In this document: in pieces, positions 16,282 through 25,418 of the stretch | Layout: each line of letters begins with the position of its first letter | How positions within the stretch are numbered: the first letter of the stretch is position 1 | Assembly (NCBI GenBank): GCA_002317325.1 | Contig: DCJB01000088.1 | Coordinates: forward strand, 1-45,262 | Reading direction: 5' to 3' | Length of the DNA stretch: 45,262 nucleotides | Source: Bacteroidales bacterium UBA1711 | Lineage (GTDB): Bacteria > Bacteroidota > Bacteroidia > Bacteroidales > P3 | Position numbers and translations under genes: made by a program | The notes under the pieces: model-generated | Seen by the model: the letters and a program-made list of their open reading frames with translations, nothing else | Told to the model about the DNA's origin: nothing | The model's database searches: none

Positions 16282-17970
16282 ATGAGTGCATCAAACTGTC
16301 CGGAAACCCCGCGACAAAAAATGATTCAGATGATGTACCTTGTGTACACTGCCATGTTGGCTCTGAACGTCTCAGCAGAGGTGGTCAACGGATTCAAGTC
16401 CGTGGGTAACGCCATGAACAAATCCAACCAGAACATGGAAGTGAAGCTCCAAGATACATACGACAACTTTGAAAACGCCCTAAAGAACAACCACGACAAG
16501 GTGGTTGACAAATACGAGAAGGCTCAGAAGGTAAAACAATTATCCAAAGACCTTGCAAACTACGTTGACAGCCTCACCTACGAATTTATCGGAAGAATCG
16601 CCAGCAAGGCAGAAATTCAGCCTTTCAACGAAGACGGCTCCAAGGCTAAGAAGGTTGTCATCCCCTTGAAAGATGGCGAAGGAAAAGTGATGATTGACAG
16701 CGTAAGGAGGGCAGTTAGTTTAGATGGCTTCAGCTGGATACAAAAACTTGACGACAACCACGCCGGAACGTCATTCTTTGTCGGCAAAGGCGAGGGAGAC
16801 GAGGCTACAGAGGGTGCAGCCGTGGAGTTGAAGCAGAAAATCCACGACTACAAACACCAAGTGAAAAACATACTGGGCAACGACTCCGCTCACGTCTCTT
16901 TAGGACTGAATGTTGAGGGAAAGGAGTTCAACAGTGAAGGAAAGCTCAAGTCATGGGAAATGCTCAACTTCAACGAGACCGTAGCAGGTGCCGCATTAGT
17001 GACGCTGGTGCGAATGAAGGCTGAGGTGATGAATGCCGAGTTTGACGCTGTCAATATGCTCTATAAGCAGGTGAAATCTAATGACTTCTCATTTGACAAA
17101 GTAGCAGTCATCGCTCGCCCGAGTTCTCCTTATGTGATGCAGGGCGGCAAATATGAGCTGGTGGTCAATGTGGGAGCCTACGACTCAAAGGCACACTTTG
17201 AAGCCAATGTTGGCGGCTCACACTTCACCTCCAACGACTCTGGTGCCGTGGTCTATACAGCCACCTGCAACACCACTGGTCCAAAGACCGTCAGCGGCAC
17301 GGTGTATGTGAAGAACGACAACGGAACAGAAAGCTACGAGTTCAAGCAGAGCTACTATGTGGCGGCCCCTATGGCAGTGTATGAACTGACGGAAATGAAC
17401 GTGGTATATGCCAATATCGAAAACCCCATCAGAATCTCGGTGCCCGGCACTGCCGCTCACGATGTGATAGTCACCTTGACCGACCCCAGCGCGGCAACAC
17501 TGACAGCCGACAAAAGCATGGGAGACAGCTACTATACCATCAAGCCTAAGAAGAACACAGGCAAAGTGGAGCTGAAGACCTCAATCAAGGATGGTCGCGG
17601 CACACGCGAAATGAGCAAGCAGGAGTTCAGAATCCGCATGATACCCACTCCGAAGCTATATATCGGCAACTATGAAGAGGGCAAGCCCATCAAAGTGGCC
17701 GAGTTGAAGAGTGCAAGCTATATCCGTGCCAGTTACGGTCCTGAGTTTGCCTTCAAAATGAAGGCTCCGCAAGTCACCAACCAAAAAGTGTTCATCACCC
17801 GCGTTCCCGGCATGGAAGAAATGAACGCCCGCGGAAAGGACTGGACTCCGGAAATTAAGAGCGCTATCACCAAGGCAAAGCCTGGCTGCAAGATTGTGGT
17901 TACTGCGGACGTGGTATTGGGCGACGGCCGAAAAGAGAAGATAGAGCGTACTTGGACAGTTAGCAAATAA
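16282..17970 (+). CDS. gldM: T9SS motor protein GldM/PorM
   Basis: A 562-residue protein with one N-terminal transmembrane helix (MIQMMYLVYTAMLALNVSAEV) and a large periplasmic part. It forms the rotating arm that links the GldL motor to the GldK/GldN ring. The start MSASNCPETPRQKMIQMMYLVYTAMLALN is the family's typical N-terminus. After a helical first periplasmic domain come beta-rich domains (SSPYVMQGGKYELVVNVGAYDSK, PIRISVPGTAAHDV, FRIRMIPTPKLYIG). Length is slightly above the usual ~515-520. It follows gldL by 47 nt and precedes gldN by 32 nt, in one operon. Confidence 0.95.
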   Translation: MSASNCPETPRQKMIQMMYLVYTAMLALNVSAEVVNGFKSVGNAMNKSNQNMEVKLQDTYDNFENALKNNHDKVVDKYEKAQKVKQLSKDLANYVDSLTYEFIGRIASKAEIQPFNEDGSKAKKVVIPLKDGEGKVMIDSVRRAVSLDGFSWIQKLDDNHAGTSFFVGKGEGDEATEGAAVELKQKIHDYKHQVKNILGNDSAHVSLGLNVEGKEFNSEGKLKSWEMLNFNETVAGAALVTLVRMKAEVMNAEFDAVNMLYKQVKSNDFSFDKVAVIARPSSPYVMQGGKYELVVNVGAYDSKAHFEANVGGSHFTSNDSGAVVYTATCNTTGPKTVSGTVYVKNDNGTESYEFKQSYYVAAPMAVYELTEMNVVYANIENPIRISVPGTAAHDVIVTLTDPSAATLTADKSMGDSYYTIKPKKNTGKVELKTSIKDGRGTREMSKQEFRIRMIPTPKLYIGNYEEGKPIKVAELKSASYIRASYGPEFAFKMKAPQVTNQKVFITRVPGMEEMNARGKDWTPEIKSAITKAKPGCKIVVTADVVLGDGRKEKIERTWTVSK

Positions 17971-18002
17971 ACATATCTCGATAAAAATAAAACGAACTCG
18001 AT

Positions 18003-18899
18003 ATGAAAAAAGTATTGTTAGGCATCTGCCTCCTTTTGTTCGCCTGCAGTGCAGTCACTGTGAATGCTCAGAACATCCTCGATGCTTCTGACGAGGACAA
18101 TTACACCAACTACTACGACCGCACGATGAACTCGCAGAAGAAAGCCATGCCTTTCCAGGCGCTGCGCGGAAACGACGTGATTTGGGAGACCTGTATTTGG
18201 CGCACCATAGATTTTCGTGAGAACTTCAACCAGTTCTTTTTCTTCCCCGTAGTGGAAGAGATGAACTCGGGCAACCAAGGCCGCATCAATCTAGCCAACC
18301 TCATCTACAAGTTCGCCGAAGCGGAGGAGATACCCATCTACGCCGACGATGAATTGAAAGTGCCCATCGAATGGTCGGAAATGAGCGGCAAACTCAACAA
18401 GATGGATACCACCAAGACAGACCCCATCCGCGATGAATATGACGAAATCATCGCCGAAGGTCACGATACTGTTTTGATTACGAAGTTCACCTCCCAAGAT
18501 TACTATCAAGTGCGTCTGAAAGAGTACTGGTACATCGACAAGCAGGATACCCGCATGAAGGTACGCATCGTTGCTTTGGCGCTGGTCTATAACAGCTGCC
18601 GCGACGTGGAAGGCGAGAGAACCTGTAATCTGATTGATAGATTTTGGATTCCGATGAACAGACAGACCGTCCGTGATGTTTTGGCCCGTCACGATGCCTA
18701 CGACAGAAACAACAACAATATGGAGCGGAGTTATGACGAGATATTCCTCAGCCGTTATTTCGACAGTTTTGTCACCCGCGAGACCAACACCTACAACCGC
18801 TCAATCAAAGACTACCTGACCGGATTGGATGCCCAAATGGAATCTCAGAAGATTGAAGAGACGATCTTCGACCTTGAGTCCGATATGTGGGAGTACTAA
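18003..18899 (+). CDS. gldN: T9SS ring protein GldN/PorN
   Basis: A 298-residue periplasmic protein that builds the T9SS ring together with GldK. The signal peptide ends at VTVNAQ. Family motifs include YYDRTMNSQKKAMPF, VIWETCIWRTIDFRENFNQFFFFP, YADDELKVPIEW, RFWIPMNRQTVRDVLA and IKDYLTGLDAQMESQKIEETIFDLESDMWEY. It is the last gene of the operon before a 17-bp terminator hairpin. A diverged paralogue follows 192 nt downstream. Confidence 0.94.
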   Translation: MKKVLLGICLLLFACSAVTVNAQNILDASDEDNYTNYYDRTMNSQKKAMPFQALRGNDVIWETCIWRTIDFRENFNQFFFFPVVEEMNSGNQGRINLANLIYKFAEAEEIPIYADDELKVPIEWSEMSGKLNKMDTTKTDPIRDEYDEIIAEGHDTVLITKFTSQDYYQVRLKEYWYIDKQDTRMKVRIVALALVYNSCRDVEGERTCNLIDRFWIPMNRQTVRDVLARHDAYDRNNNNMERSYDEIFLSRYFDSFVTRETNTYNRSIKDYLTGLDAQMESQKIEETIFDLESDMWEY

Positions 18900-18944
18900 T
18901 ACCCTTATTTCACACACTACGAAGAGAACATAATTCACCTTTTT

Positions 18945-18984
18945 GCGAGAGTTAAGAATAAGGTCACTTATTCTTAACTCTCGC
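18945..18984 (+). terminator. 17-bp terminator hairpin after gldN
   Basis: GCGAGAGTTAAGAATAA (18945-18961) pairs perfectly with 18968-18984 around a 6-nt loop and is followed by TCTTT. It should end most transcripts of the porP-gldKLMN operon and so separate the second gldN from it. Confidence 0.8.
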
Positions 18985-18997
18985 TCTTTAGGTGGTT

Positions 18998-19032
18998 GTG
19001 AAGTGTGAATCGTGAATTGTGAAGTGTGAATT
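18998..19032 (+). repeat. GTGAANN heptad repeat, 5 copies
   Basis: GTGAAGT, GTGAATC, GTGAATT, GTGAAGT and GTGAATT in tandem, then GAC, as at 8344-8364. The block lies between the terminator and the second gldN start (19092). Confidence 0.75.
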
Positions 19033-19091
19033 GACGATACCCCACTAATGGCCGTAAGTGGTCATGGTAGTCATCAACCCGTTTTTCACAC

Positions 19092-19952
19092 ATGGCTCGA
19101 CTGAAGTTCATCGTACTGACACTGACCCTGCTGCCGTGGGCGGCACGGGGGCAGTTTGTCGAACCTCAGGCAGACGACTACTATGAACGTTCAATGCAAT
19201 GGAACATGGAACCCATACGGCTGCCTCATGTGCGGGGGTGCGACATCTATTGGGAGCGGCTCGTGTGGCGTACTATTGACGTGAGAGAGAAAGAAAACCA
19301 GTTCTTCTACTTTCCCTCCTCACAGGAAGGTGTGCGGGGAAGAAAAAATCTTGCATACGTGCTATGGGAGGCCATACAGGCAGGACAGATTGAGTTGTAT
19401 GAGGACGACGAGCTGAAGGTGCCAATAGATGGGCAGCTGATAATAGACCGTGCAACCCGGAGCGACACCGTGCAGATGGAGGTGTATGACGACTGGGGCG
19501 AAATGAGCTACCAAACAGTCTTCATTCCCCACGAATTTTCTTCAGAGAACATCTACCAATACGCCCTCAAAGAAGTGGTGTTTTTGGACAAAGCAAAGAG
19601 CGGAATGCAGAACCGTAAATTGGCCCTCGCCCCCATGGAAACCCAGTATCGTGAGATAGAGGGGGAAATGATATTCTTGGGCATGAAGCCGCTCTTTTGG
19701 ATTCCGATGCTCTCGTACAACGTGAGAAACCTGTTCGTAAAGAAGGAAGCCTACATCCGAGACAACCTGACCCGGCTTCCCTCGTGGGAAATCATCTTTC
19801 AGGACAATATGTTCAGTTCATTCATCACGCGCACCGACAACATTTGGAACCGAAAGATTCACGACTACCTAACAGGTACAGACGCCATGCTGGAGTCGGA
19901 ACGAATCGAAGAGGAGATAATGAACATTGCCTGGGATATGTGGGAATACTGA
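19092..19952 (+). CDS. Second GldN-family protein (GldO-like)
   Basis: A 286-residue paralogue of GldN with its own signal peptide (ending in AARGQ). It shares the framework YYERSMQWNMEPIRLPHVRGCDIYWERLVWRTIDVREKENQFFYFP, YEDDELKVPID, LFWIPMLSYNVRNLF and IHDYLTGTDAMLESERIEEEI...DMWEY, but differs clearly in the middle. Tandem gldN/gldO genes are known in Flavobacterium johnsoniae, where they are partly redundant. Here the pair is separated by a strong terminator and a heptad repeat. No -7 box of consensus form is visible before it, so it may be expressed by read-through or from an unusual promoter. It is the last + strand gene before the convergent rluD operon. Confidence 0.88.
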   Translation: MARLKFIVLTLTLLPWAARGQFVEPQADDYYERSMQWNMEPIRLPHVRGCDIYWERLVWRTIDVREKENQFFYFPSSQEGVRGRKNLAYVLWEAIQAGQIELYEDDELKVPIDGQLIIDRATRSDTVQMEVYDDWGEMSYQTVFIPHEFSSENIYQYALKEVVFLDKAKSGMQNRKLALAPMETQYREIEGEMIFLGMKPLFWIPMLSYNVRNLFVKKEAYIRDNLTRLPSWEIIFQDNMFSSFITRTDNIWNRKIHDYLTGTDAMLESERIEEEIMNIAWDMWEY

Positions 19953-20198
19953 ATTGGCCTTTCCCCACCTCTCCTCTCCTACCCTATCCTACCCTGCCAC
20001 AATTCCACCGTTCCCCAACCCAATAACTGACCCATCCTCGTTTCACACACCTTCCTACCAACCACCGGCCGAGAAGCCACCCCACAGAACTATTCCTCTG
20101 ACAATTAGGCAAAGCCGAACAGTGGATGGGGGTTTGCTTGAAAGCCACCAGACTACTCGTGGAGTATTCTTCGATCGATAGCGACTGGAGACGCTGCA

Positions 20199-21224
20199 TT
20201 ATTCATTCAGCAGACGGAAAGACTGGGAGTAGGTGCTCCACTTGTCGATGACAGCGGTAAAATCGGGGGGCAGAGGACTCTCGAAATGGAGGTGCTGACC
20301 AGTGGAGGGGTGGTCGAAGCCGAGGACGAGGGCGTGGAGCGCCTGCCGTGGGAGAAGACGGAAACAGTTTTCTACAAACTGCTTGTATTTAGAAAAGGTG
20401 GTTCCCTTGAGAATCTGGTCTCCTCCGTAGGGAGCGTCAGAGAAGAGAGGATGTCCGATGTGGCGCATGTGCGCCCTAATCTGATGGGTGCGGCCAGTCT
20501 CCAAGACACACTCAACGAGGGTGACGTAGCCGAACCGCTGAAGCACCCGCCAATGGGTGACGGCGTGTTTGCCTCGCTCGGGGTCATCGGTGACGTGCAT
20601 CACCCGGCGGTCTTTGGGCGACCGCTCAAGGTTGCCGACGATGGTACCGCTGTCCTCGTCGAAATTGCCCCACACAAGGGCGTTGTATTTGCGCTCGGTG
20701 GTGTGGTCGAAGAACTGCTTGGCCAGCCGCACCTGCGCCTCCTCGGTCTTGGCCACCAGCAGAAGGCCCGAGGTGTCCTTGTCGATACGGTGAACGAGGA
20801 AAGGCTGGTAGCCGAGATAGAAGAGCAGCCCGTTGAGGAGGGTGCCGTTGAAGTTGCCGTAGCCGGGATGGACCACGAGGCCGGCGGGCTTATCGATGAC
20901 GAGAACGTCGTCGTCCTCATAGACGATGTTGAGGGGCATTTGCTCGGGCAAGACCTCGAAATCGTGGGGCGGTTCGGGGAGGAGCACCCGGATGTCGTCA
21001 AGAGGCTTTACCTTGTAGTTGGACTTGGCAACATTGCCATTCACCAGCACGCAGCCCGCCTTGACAGCAGCCTGCACCTTGTTGCGCGAGATTCCCTCTA
21101 TACGCATTTGGAGGTACTTGTCGAGGCGGAGCAAGGCCTGCCCCCTGTCAACAACAAGATGGTGATGTTCGTATAGTTCGGTCTCCTCTTGAAGTTCGGA
21201 GGAGGGGATGTTTTCTTGGTTCAT
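20199..21224 (-). CDS. rluD: 23S rRNA pseudouridine synthase, RluA/RluD family
   Basis: A 341-residue enzyme converting uridines of 23S rRNA to pseudouridine. It has an N-terminal S4 RNA-binding domain (about 30-75, LDKYLQMRIEGISRNKVQAAVKAG...VNG). The catalytic domain carries VIDKPAGLVVHPG, the active-site motif HRIDKDTSG (Asp148) and TGRTHQIRAHM. Domain order and length fit RluD, but RluC-type specificity cannot be excluded. Its start codon overlaps the stop of the upstream cargo gene by 4 nt (ATGA), so it is translationally coupled and is the last gene of a seven-gene operon that starts at 32.4 kb. No clear terminator follows. Confidence 0.9.
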   Translation of the reverse strand: MNQENIPSSELQEETELYEHHHLVVDRGQALLRLDKYLQMRIEGISRNKVQAAVKAGCVLVNGNVAKSNYKVKPLDDIRVLLPEPPHDFEVLPEQMPLNIVYEDDDVLVIDKPAGLVVHPGYGNFNGTLLNGLLFYLGYQPFLVHRIDKDTSGLLLVAKTEEAQVRLAKQFFDHTTERKYNALVWGNFDEDSGTIVGNLERSPKDRRVMHVTDDPERGKHAVTHWRVLQRFGYVTLVECVLETGRTHQIRAHMRHIGHPLFSDAPYGGDQILKGTTFSKYKQFVENCFRLLPRQALHALVLGFDHPSTGQHLHFESPLPPDFTAVIDKWSTYSQSFRLLNE

Positions 21225-23110
21225 TGCTTCACAATCACTTTATGTGCGGCGGCGGTACCGATCCTCACCAAGTAGAGACCCGGCCGCAGCGAGGGGGTCT
21301 GCACTTCCAGTTTGCAGCCATCGGCGACGGGGAGGAAGAAGACCCTCCGCCCCATCAAGTCGAATACTTGGACGGGCTGACCACAGCCGACTTGGAACCT
21401 AATCTTTATCACGCTGCCCTCGGACCATACTCGGGCAAAAGCAACAGACTCATCGACCTGCGGGGCGGTGACGAAGGCACGCTGTCCGAAACAGGGGCGG
21501 AGCATCAGCGAACCCTTGAGAATGCTGGTCTGCCAATCAATCGAAGTCATATAGAAGATGGCGGAAGAGGCATCGTTGTTGCGGTCGAAACCGAGGTTGA
21601 GGAAGACGTTGTTGTTCTGCTGGAGGCCCACATAAATAGTGCCGTTGCAGACGAGGGGTTCTTCGAGGAAGTAGCGGACAAAGCGATTGAACCCCTCGAA
21701 GCACGGTTTGCGCTGGCCGCTGTCTTGGTAGATGCAGTTGCCCGGGCGGCCGCCACCGTCGTCCCACACCGTAAGGAGGAACGGAACCGAGGCATTCTGC
21801 TGGCCGTAGGTAGTGTTGAAATAGAGGTCGATGGCTGTGAGCGTATCCTCAACCCGCAGAGGGAAGCGGACAGCGAGCCACAGCACGCTGTTAGTGGAAG
21901 TGAGTCCGTAGCCGTTCTCGGGCGAGCCGTCATCGTAGGCATAATAGTAGTCGAACCGCTGATGGAAGGCCACCGTGTCGTTTCTGGTCCGATAGCGGTC
22001 GATGGCGGAGCTGCCGCCCACGCCTTCGCGGAGCGAGTGGACGATGTCGAAAGAACACGACTCCGAAGGGGAGACAGGCAGCGTAAATGCGAGAGGGGGG
22101 CGTGCGTGGAGCGGCGAAGTCTGATAGCGGCAGCCGGGCATGAACGGCGGCACATTCTCGAAGCCGCCTTCATAGCGGTGCAATTCCGTGCCCTGCTGGT
22201 CGCAGATAGAATAGCCATACTGAGCGGCCAGTTCTTCGGAGAAGAGGTTGGCTATGGTGAGCGAGAGAGAGTCCCTCATGTCGGAATAGGCGAACTGGCG
22301 GAAGGGCATAGACTGGAAGTCCCTCAGCATAGACTGGGCTGGGTTGACGAAAGCCACATCGCGGAAAGCGGTGTCGCCGCAGTGGCGGTTCAAGTCGAGA
22401 TAGACATAGTCGATATTCCACTGGTCGGCGTTGGCGAGGTAGCCCACCTTGGTTACGTTGTCGAGGCTGCAATAGTTGACAAACCTGAAGCGGAAGCCCT
22501 GCTGGAGAAAATCCGCCTCGGTGATGGGGAGTGTTACCTGAGGCCAGTAGGTGCCGTACCACGAGCGGAGACTGTCGGGGGGCAGACCTGGGAACCGCCA
22601 CACCGTATGCCACTGGTCCTGCTGGGGGGCGTAGAACTGGAGCAGCAGCGAGTCATCCTTCTCCGGGGTGTCGCCGCTCCGCTCCCAATAGTTGCCGTAG
22701 CCTCCGCCGGTGGTGAAATAGAAGCTCAGATAAAGAGAGTCGTCTGCGGAAATGCGTCGGGGGTAGGGGTAGAAGACCGAATCGAGCCGCAGGGGGACAG
22801 AGAGGAGCGTGTCGCCCCCCACCTTTTCAGACAGCTGCTGCGGGTAGAGGTTGCCGTCGGCATCGTAAGCGTCGAGCGTCACCATGCCCACCGTCGGGGG
22901 CAGGGGGGCATAGCCGTGATTGGGGAAGGCTCCGCCAAAGGTCCAGCGGGAGAAAGACGAAGAGTCGCAGAAGTCGTCGAAGAACGGCAATTCGGAGCCG
23001 CTCTGTCCCTTGAGCTGGGGCGGAGCGGCGAAACGGACGGGCAGCAGCACCTCTTGTGCGAAGAGCGAGCCCGACAACAGGAGACAGAGAAGTACGGCAA
23101 GCCTCTTCAT
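21221..23110 (-). CDS. T9SS type A sorting-domain protein, unknown function
   Basis: A 629-residue secreted protein. The signal peptide is MKRLAVLLCLLLSGSLFAQ. The C-terminal ~70 residues (VQVFDLMGRRVF..., LRPGLYLVRIGTAAAHKVIVKQ) are a type A T9SS sorting domain, so it should cross the outer membrane through the T9SS. The body is beta-rich and aromatic (ELPFFDDFCDSSSFSRWTFGG, DNVTKVGYLANADQWNIDYVYLD, FHQRFDYYYAYDDGSPENGYGL) without a catalytic motif I recognise. An adhesin or surface-binding role is only a guess. The start at 23110 is fixed by the signal peptide and lies 1 nt from the PASTA gene stop; longer in-frame extension would run antisense-free through that gene in another frame and is not credible. 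Confidence 0.85.
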   Translation of the reverse strand: MKRLAVLLCLLLSGSLFAQEVLLPVRFAAPPQLKGQSGSELPFFDDFCDSSSFSRWTFGGAFPNHGYAPLPPTVGMVTLDAYDADGNLYPQQLSEKVGGDTLLSVPLRLDSVFYPYPRRISADDSLYLSFYFTTGGGYGNYWERSGDTPEKDDSLLLQFYAPQQDQWHTVWRFPGLPPDSLRSWYGTYWPQVTLPITEADFLQQGFRFRFVNYCSLDNVTKVGYLANADQWNIDYVYLDLNRHCGDTAFRDVAFVNPAQSMLRDFQSMPFRQFAYSDMRDSLSLTIANLFSEELAAQYGYSICDQQGTELHRYEGGFENVPPFMPGCRYQTSPLHARPPLAFTLPVSPSESCSFDIVHSLREGVGGSSAIDRYRTRNDTVAFHQRFDYYYAYDDGSPENGYGLTSTNSVLWLAVRFPLRVEDTLTAIDLYFNTTYGQQNASVPFLLTVWDDGGGRPGNCIYQDSGQRKPCFEGFNRFVRYFLEEPLVCNGTIYVGLQQNNNVFLNLGFDRNNDASSAIFYMTSIDWQTSILKGSLMLRPCFGQRAFVTAPQVDESVAFARVWSEGSVIKIRFQVGCGQPVQVFDLMGRRVFFLPVADGCKLEVQTPSLRPGLYLVRIGTAAAHKVIVKQ

Positions 23111-23111
23111 C

Positions 23112-23990
23112 CTACCAGTCCCAGTCGTTATAGTCACCGGCATCCAACTCCTCAGCGTTCCACATCTCGTCGGTCGGTTCAATAATCTTGGTCGAATCGA
23201 CCTTGAAATTAGCGATAATGCGCTCCACGTCGGCCTGCGAGGCCTCGCAGTACCACAGTTCCACGTAGGTGCCGAGGGGGTAGCGCGAGACGCCCGTATA
23301 GTCGGGATCCATGCGGTAGCAAACCGCGGTGCTGCGATTCTCCACACTGTCGAAATGCTCCCTGCCCACGTTGAGCGAGGCCGAGAGCAGGGCTTTGTGC
23401 ACCTTGGCGGGAGCCTGTCCGATGACAAAGGGAATCATCGTTCCTCCGCTGCCATCGCCCAACCCCACAACCAAGTCAACCACGTCGCCATGGCCCATCG
23501 ACTGCCCGGCATAAATCTGTCGGCCGCGGCAGGAGCATTCCAGCACCACATTGCGGTAGGGGCTATCGACAAACCGCAGCCGGCCGCAACGGAGGCCTGC
23601 AGCCTCGAGCGACGACACAGCGCTGCGCACCGACATATTCGACAATTCGGGCAGCACCACCTCCGAGGGAGCGAACATCGTCACCGTCACATACACCTTT
23701 CGGCGGGTCTTTACCATAGTGCCGGGCAGCGGGTCTTGCTGGATAACCAAGCCCCCTTCGGCATCGGCATCATAGACCGAATCAACCACCACATACCGCA
23801 ACCGCAAGTCGTTACTGTCCTTCAACTCCTGCAGCGTCTTGCCGCGGAAGTCGGGCAACTCATATTCCTTGCCCTGCCGGGCGACAATCTTGATGAACAG
23901 AAAGACAAAAAACAGGATGACAAACGACACCCCCACCATATAGAGCAAGTGCTTGGCCAATGGGTGCTGCTGAAAAAAAGATTGATTCAT
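23112..23990 (-). CDS. Membrane-anchored PASTA-domain protein
   Basis: A 292-residue protein with a short cytoplasmic N-terminus, one transmembrane helix (about 15-37, LLYMVGVSFVILFFVFLFIKIV) and three successive PASTA domains outside (from YELPDFRGKTLQELK, VVLPELSNMSVRSAVSSL, and TMIPFVIGQAPAKVHKAL). PASTA domains bind peptidoglycan fragments in Gram-positive kinases and PBPs. Here no kinase or transpeptidase domain is attached, as is usual for the Bacteroidota version. The C-terminus is acidic and tryptophan-rich (EELDAGDYNDWDW). It lies 36 nt after miaB and 1 nt before the T9SS cargo gene; in many Bacteroidota it accompanies rluD, which fits this locus. Confidence 0.88.
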   Translation of the reverse strand: MNQSFFQQHPLAKHLLYMVGVSFVILFFVFLFIKIVARQGKEYELPDFRGKTLQELKDSNDLRLRYVVVDSVYDADAEGGLVIQQDPLPGTMVKTRRKVYVTVTMFAPSEVVLPELSNMSVRSAVSSLEAAGLRCGRLRFVDSPYRNVVLECSCRGRQIYAGQSMGHGDVVDLVVGLGDGSGGTMIPFVIGQAPAKVHKALLSASLNVGREHFDSVENRSTAVCYRMDPDYTGVSRYPLGTYVELWYCEASQADVERIIANFKVDSTKIIEPTDEMWNAEELDAGDYNDWDW

Positions 23991-24026
23991 CGAGTCAGAA
24001 AAGTTAGAAGTAAAACATGAGGCAGG

Positions 24027-25394
24027 CTAACCGAAGAGCGGAGTTCCGCAGCTGTCGGAAAGCACGCCTTTGAGCGTGGCGGCGGTGCAGTCGCACACCT
24101 TCACGAAGACATAATCGCCCGGCTTCACATCGTGGCGGTCGAAGACCACCACCTTATTCTGCGAGGTGCGTCCGAATAGTTGCTCGCGGCTTCTGTGCGA
24201 CTCGCCCTCGACCAGTATCTCGAACACCCGTCCAATCTCGGTGCGGTTATTCTCTAAAGCCACTTGGCCTTGGAGGGCGATAATCTCCTCCAAGCGGCGG
24301 GTCTTCACATCGTCCGGCACATCGTCGGCGAGGTGCTTGGCAGCGTAGGTGTCGGGCCTCATCGAGAATTTGAACATATAGGCGTAGTCGTAGCGCACCC
24401 GTCTGAAGATGTCGAGCGTCTGGCGGTGGTCCTCCTCGGTCTCGGTACAAAAGCCGGCAATCACATCGGTAGTGATGGAGCAGTCGGGCATAAAGCGACG
24501 GATGGCGGCAATGCGGTCGAGATACCAAGCCGAGTCGTAGTGGCGGTTCATGAGCTTGAGCATACGGTCGCTGCCACTCTGCACGGGAAGGTGGATGCAC
24601 TTGCAGATGTTGGGATAGGAGGCCATCACCCGCAGCAAGTCGTCACTCAAGTCCTTGGGGTGCGATGTGGCGAAACGTACCCGCAACTGAGGACTCACCT
24701 CCGCCACGCGGCGCATGAGTTCGGGGAAGGTCACCTCGTCCTCGAGACCGTTCTGACCCGAGGAGTTTCTCCAACGGTAGGAGTTGACGTTCTGACCGAG
24801 GAGCGTCACCTCCTTGTAGCCCTGACTGGCCAGGCTGCGTGCCTCGGCCACGATAGTTTCGGGGTCGCGGCTGCGCTCACGACCGCGGGTGTATGGCACC
24901 ACACAGTAGGCGCAGTAATTCTGACATCCCCGCATGATGGAGATATATGCCGAAATGCCGTTGCCGCCGAGGCGCACGGGTTCGATGTCCGAATAAGTCT
25001 CGGTGGTGCTAAGTTCGGTGGCAGCCTCCTTAATGCCCGGCTGGCGCACCTTATCTAAGAGGTCGGGCAGCCGGCGGTATGAGTCGGGGCCCACCACGAA
25101 GCTCACGTTCTCCTCCTCCGTCATCAGGCGGTGCTGCAGCCGCTCGGCCATGCAGCCGAGAATGCCAATCCGCAAAGCGGGACGGCGCTGCTGCAAGGCC
25201 CTCAGCTCGTGGAGCCGCTTGCGGATACGCTGCTCGGCATTGTCCCTGATGGCGCAGGTGTTGATGAGAATGTAGTCGGCCTTCTCCGCCTCGCCAACGA
25301 GGGAGCAGCCCCTCTTCGTGAGAAGAGAGGCCACCACCTCGCTGTCGGCAAAATTCATCTGACAGCCGTAAGTCTCTATGTAGATGTTGAACAT
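24027..25394 (-). CDS. miaB: tRNA-2-methylthio-N6-dimethylallyladenosine synthase
   Basis: A 455-residue radical-SAM methylthiotransferase that adds the 2-methylthio group to i6A37 of tRNAs. Three N-terminal cysteines (Cys11, Cys47, Cys81) bind the auxiliary iron-sulfur cluster. Cys157-x3-Cys161-x2-Cys164 (RGCQNYCAYC) bind the SAM cluster. VVPYTRGRERSR follows and a TRAM domain (about 385-450, GRVFEILVEGESHRSREQLFGRTSQNKVVVF...) closes the protein. Length and order match MiaB rather than RimO or MtaB. It lies in the middle of a T9SS-related operon, 24 nt after the M6 protease stop. Confidence 0.95.
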   Translation of the reverse strand: MFNIYIETYGCQMNFADSEVVASLLTKRGCSLVGEAEKADYILINTCAIRDNAEQRIRKRLHELRALQQRRPALRIGILGCMAERLQHRLMTEEENVSFVVGPDSYRRLPDLLDKVRQPGIKEAATELSTTETYSDIEPVRLGGNGISAYISIMRGCQNYCAYCVVPYTRGRERSRDPETIVAEARSLASQGYKEVTLLGQNVNSYRWRNSSGQNGLEDEVTFPELMRRVAEVSPQLRVRFATSHPKDLSDDLLRVMASYPNICKCIHLPVQSGSDRMLKLMNRHYDSAWYLDRIAAIRRFMPDCSITTDVIAGFCTETEEDHRQTLDIFRRVRYDYAYMFKFSMRPDTYAAKHLADDVPDDVKTRRLEEIIALQGQVALENNRTEIGRVFEILVEGESHRSREQLFGRTSQNKVVVFDRHDVKPGDYVFVKVCDCTAATLKGVLSDSCGTPLFG

Positions 25395-25418
25395 ACGGGG
25401 ATAAACGGCAAGGGGCGA

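Noticed and set aside
21224..23185. 653-codon + strand frame
   Set aside because: It is antisense to the T9SS cargo gene, has no domain or signal peptide, and is explained by GC-rich codon bias.
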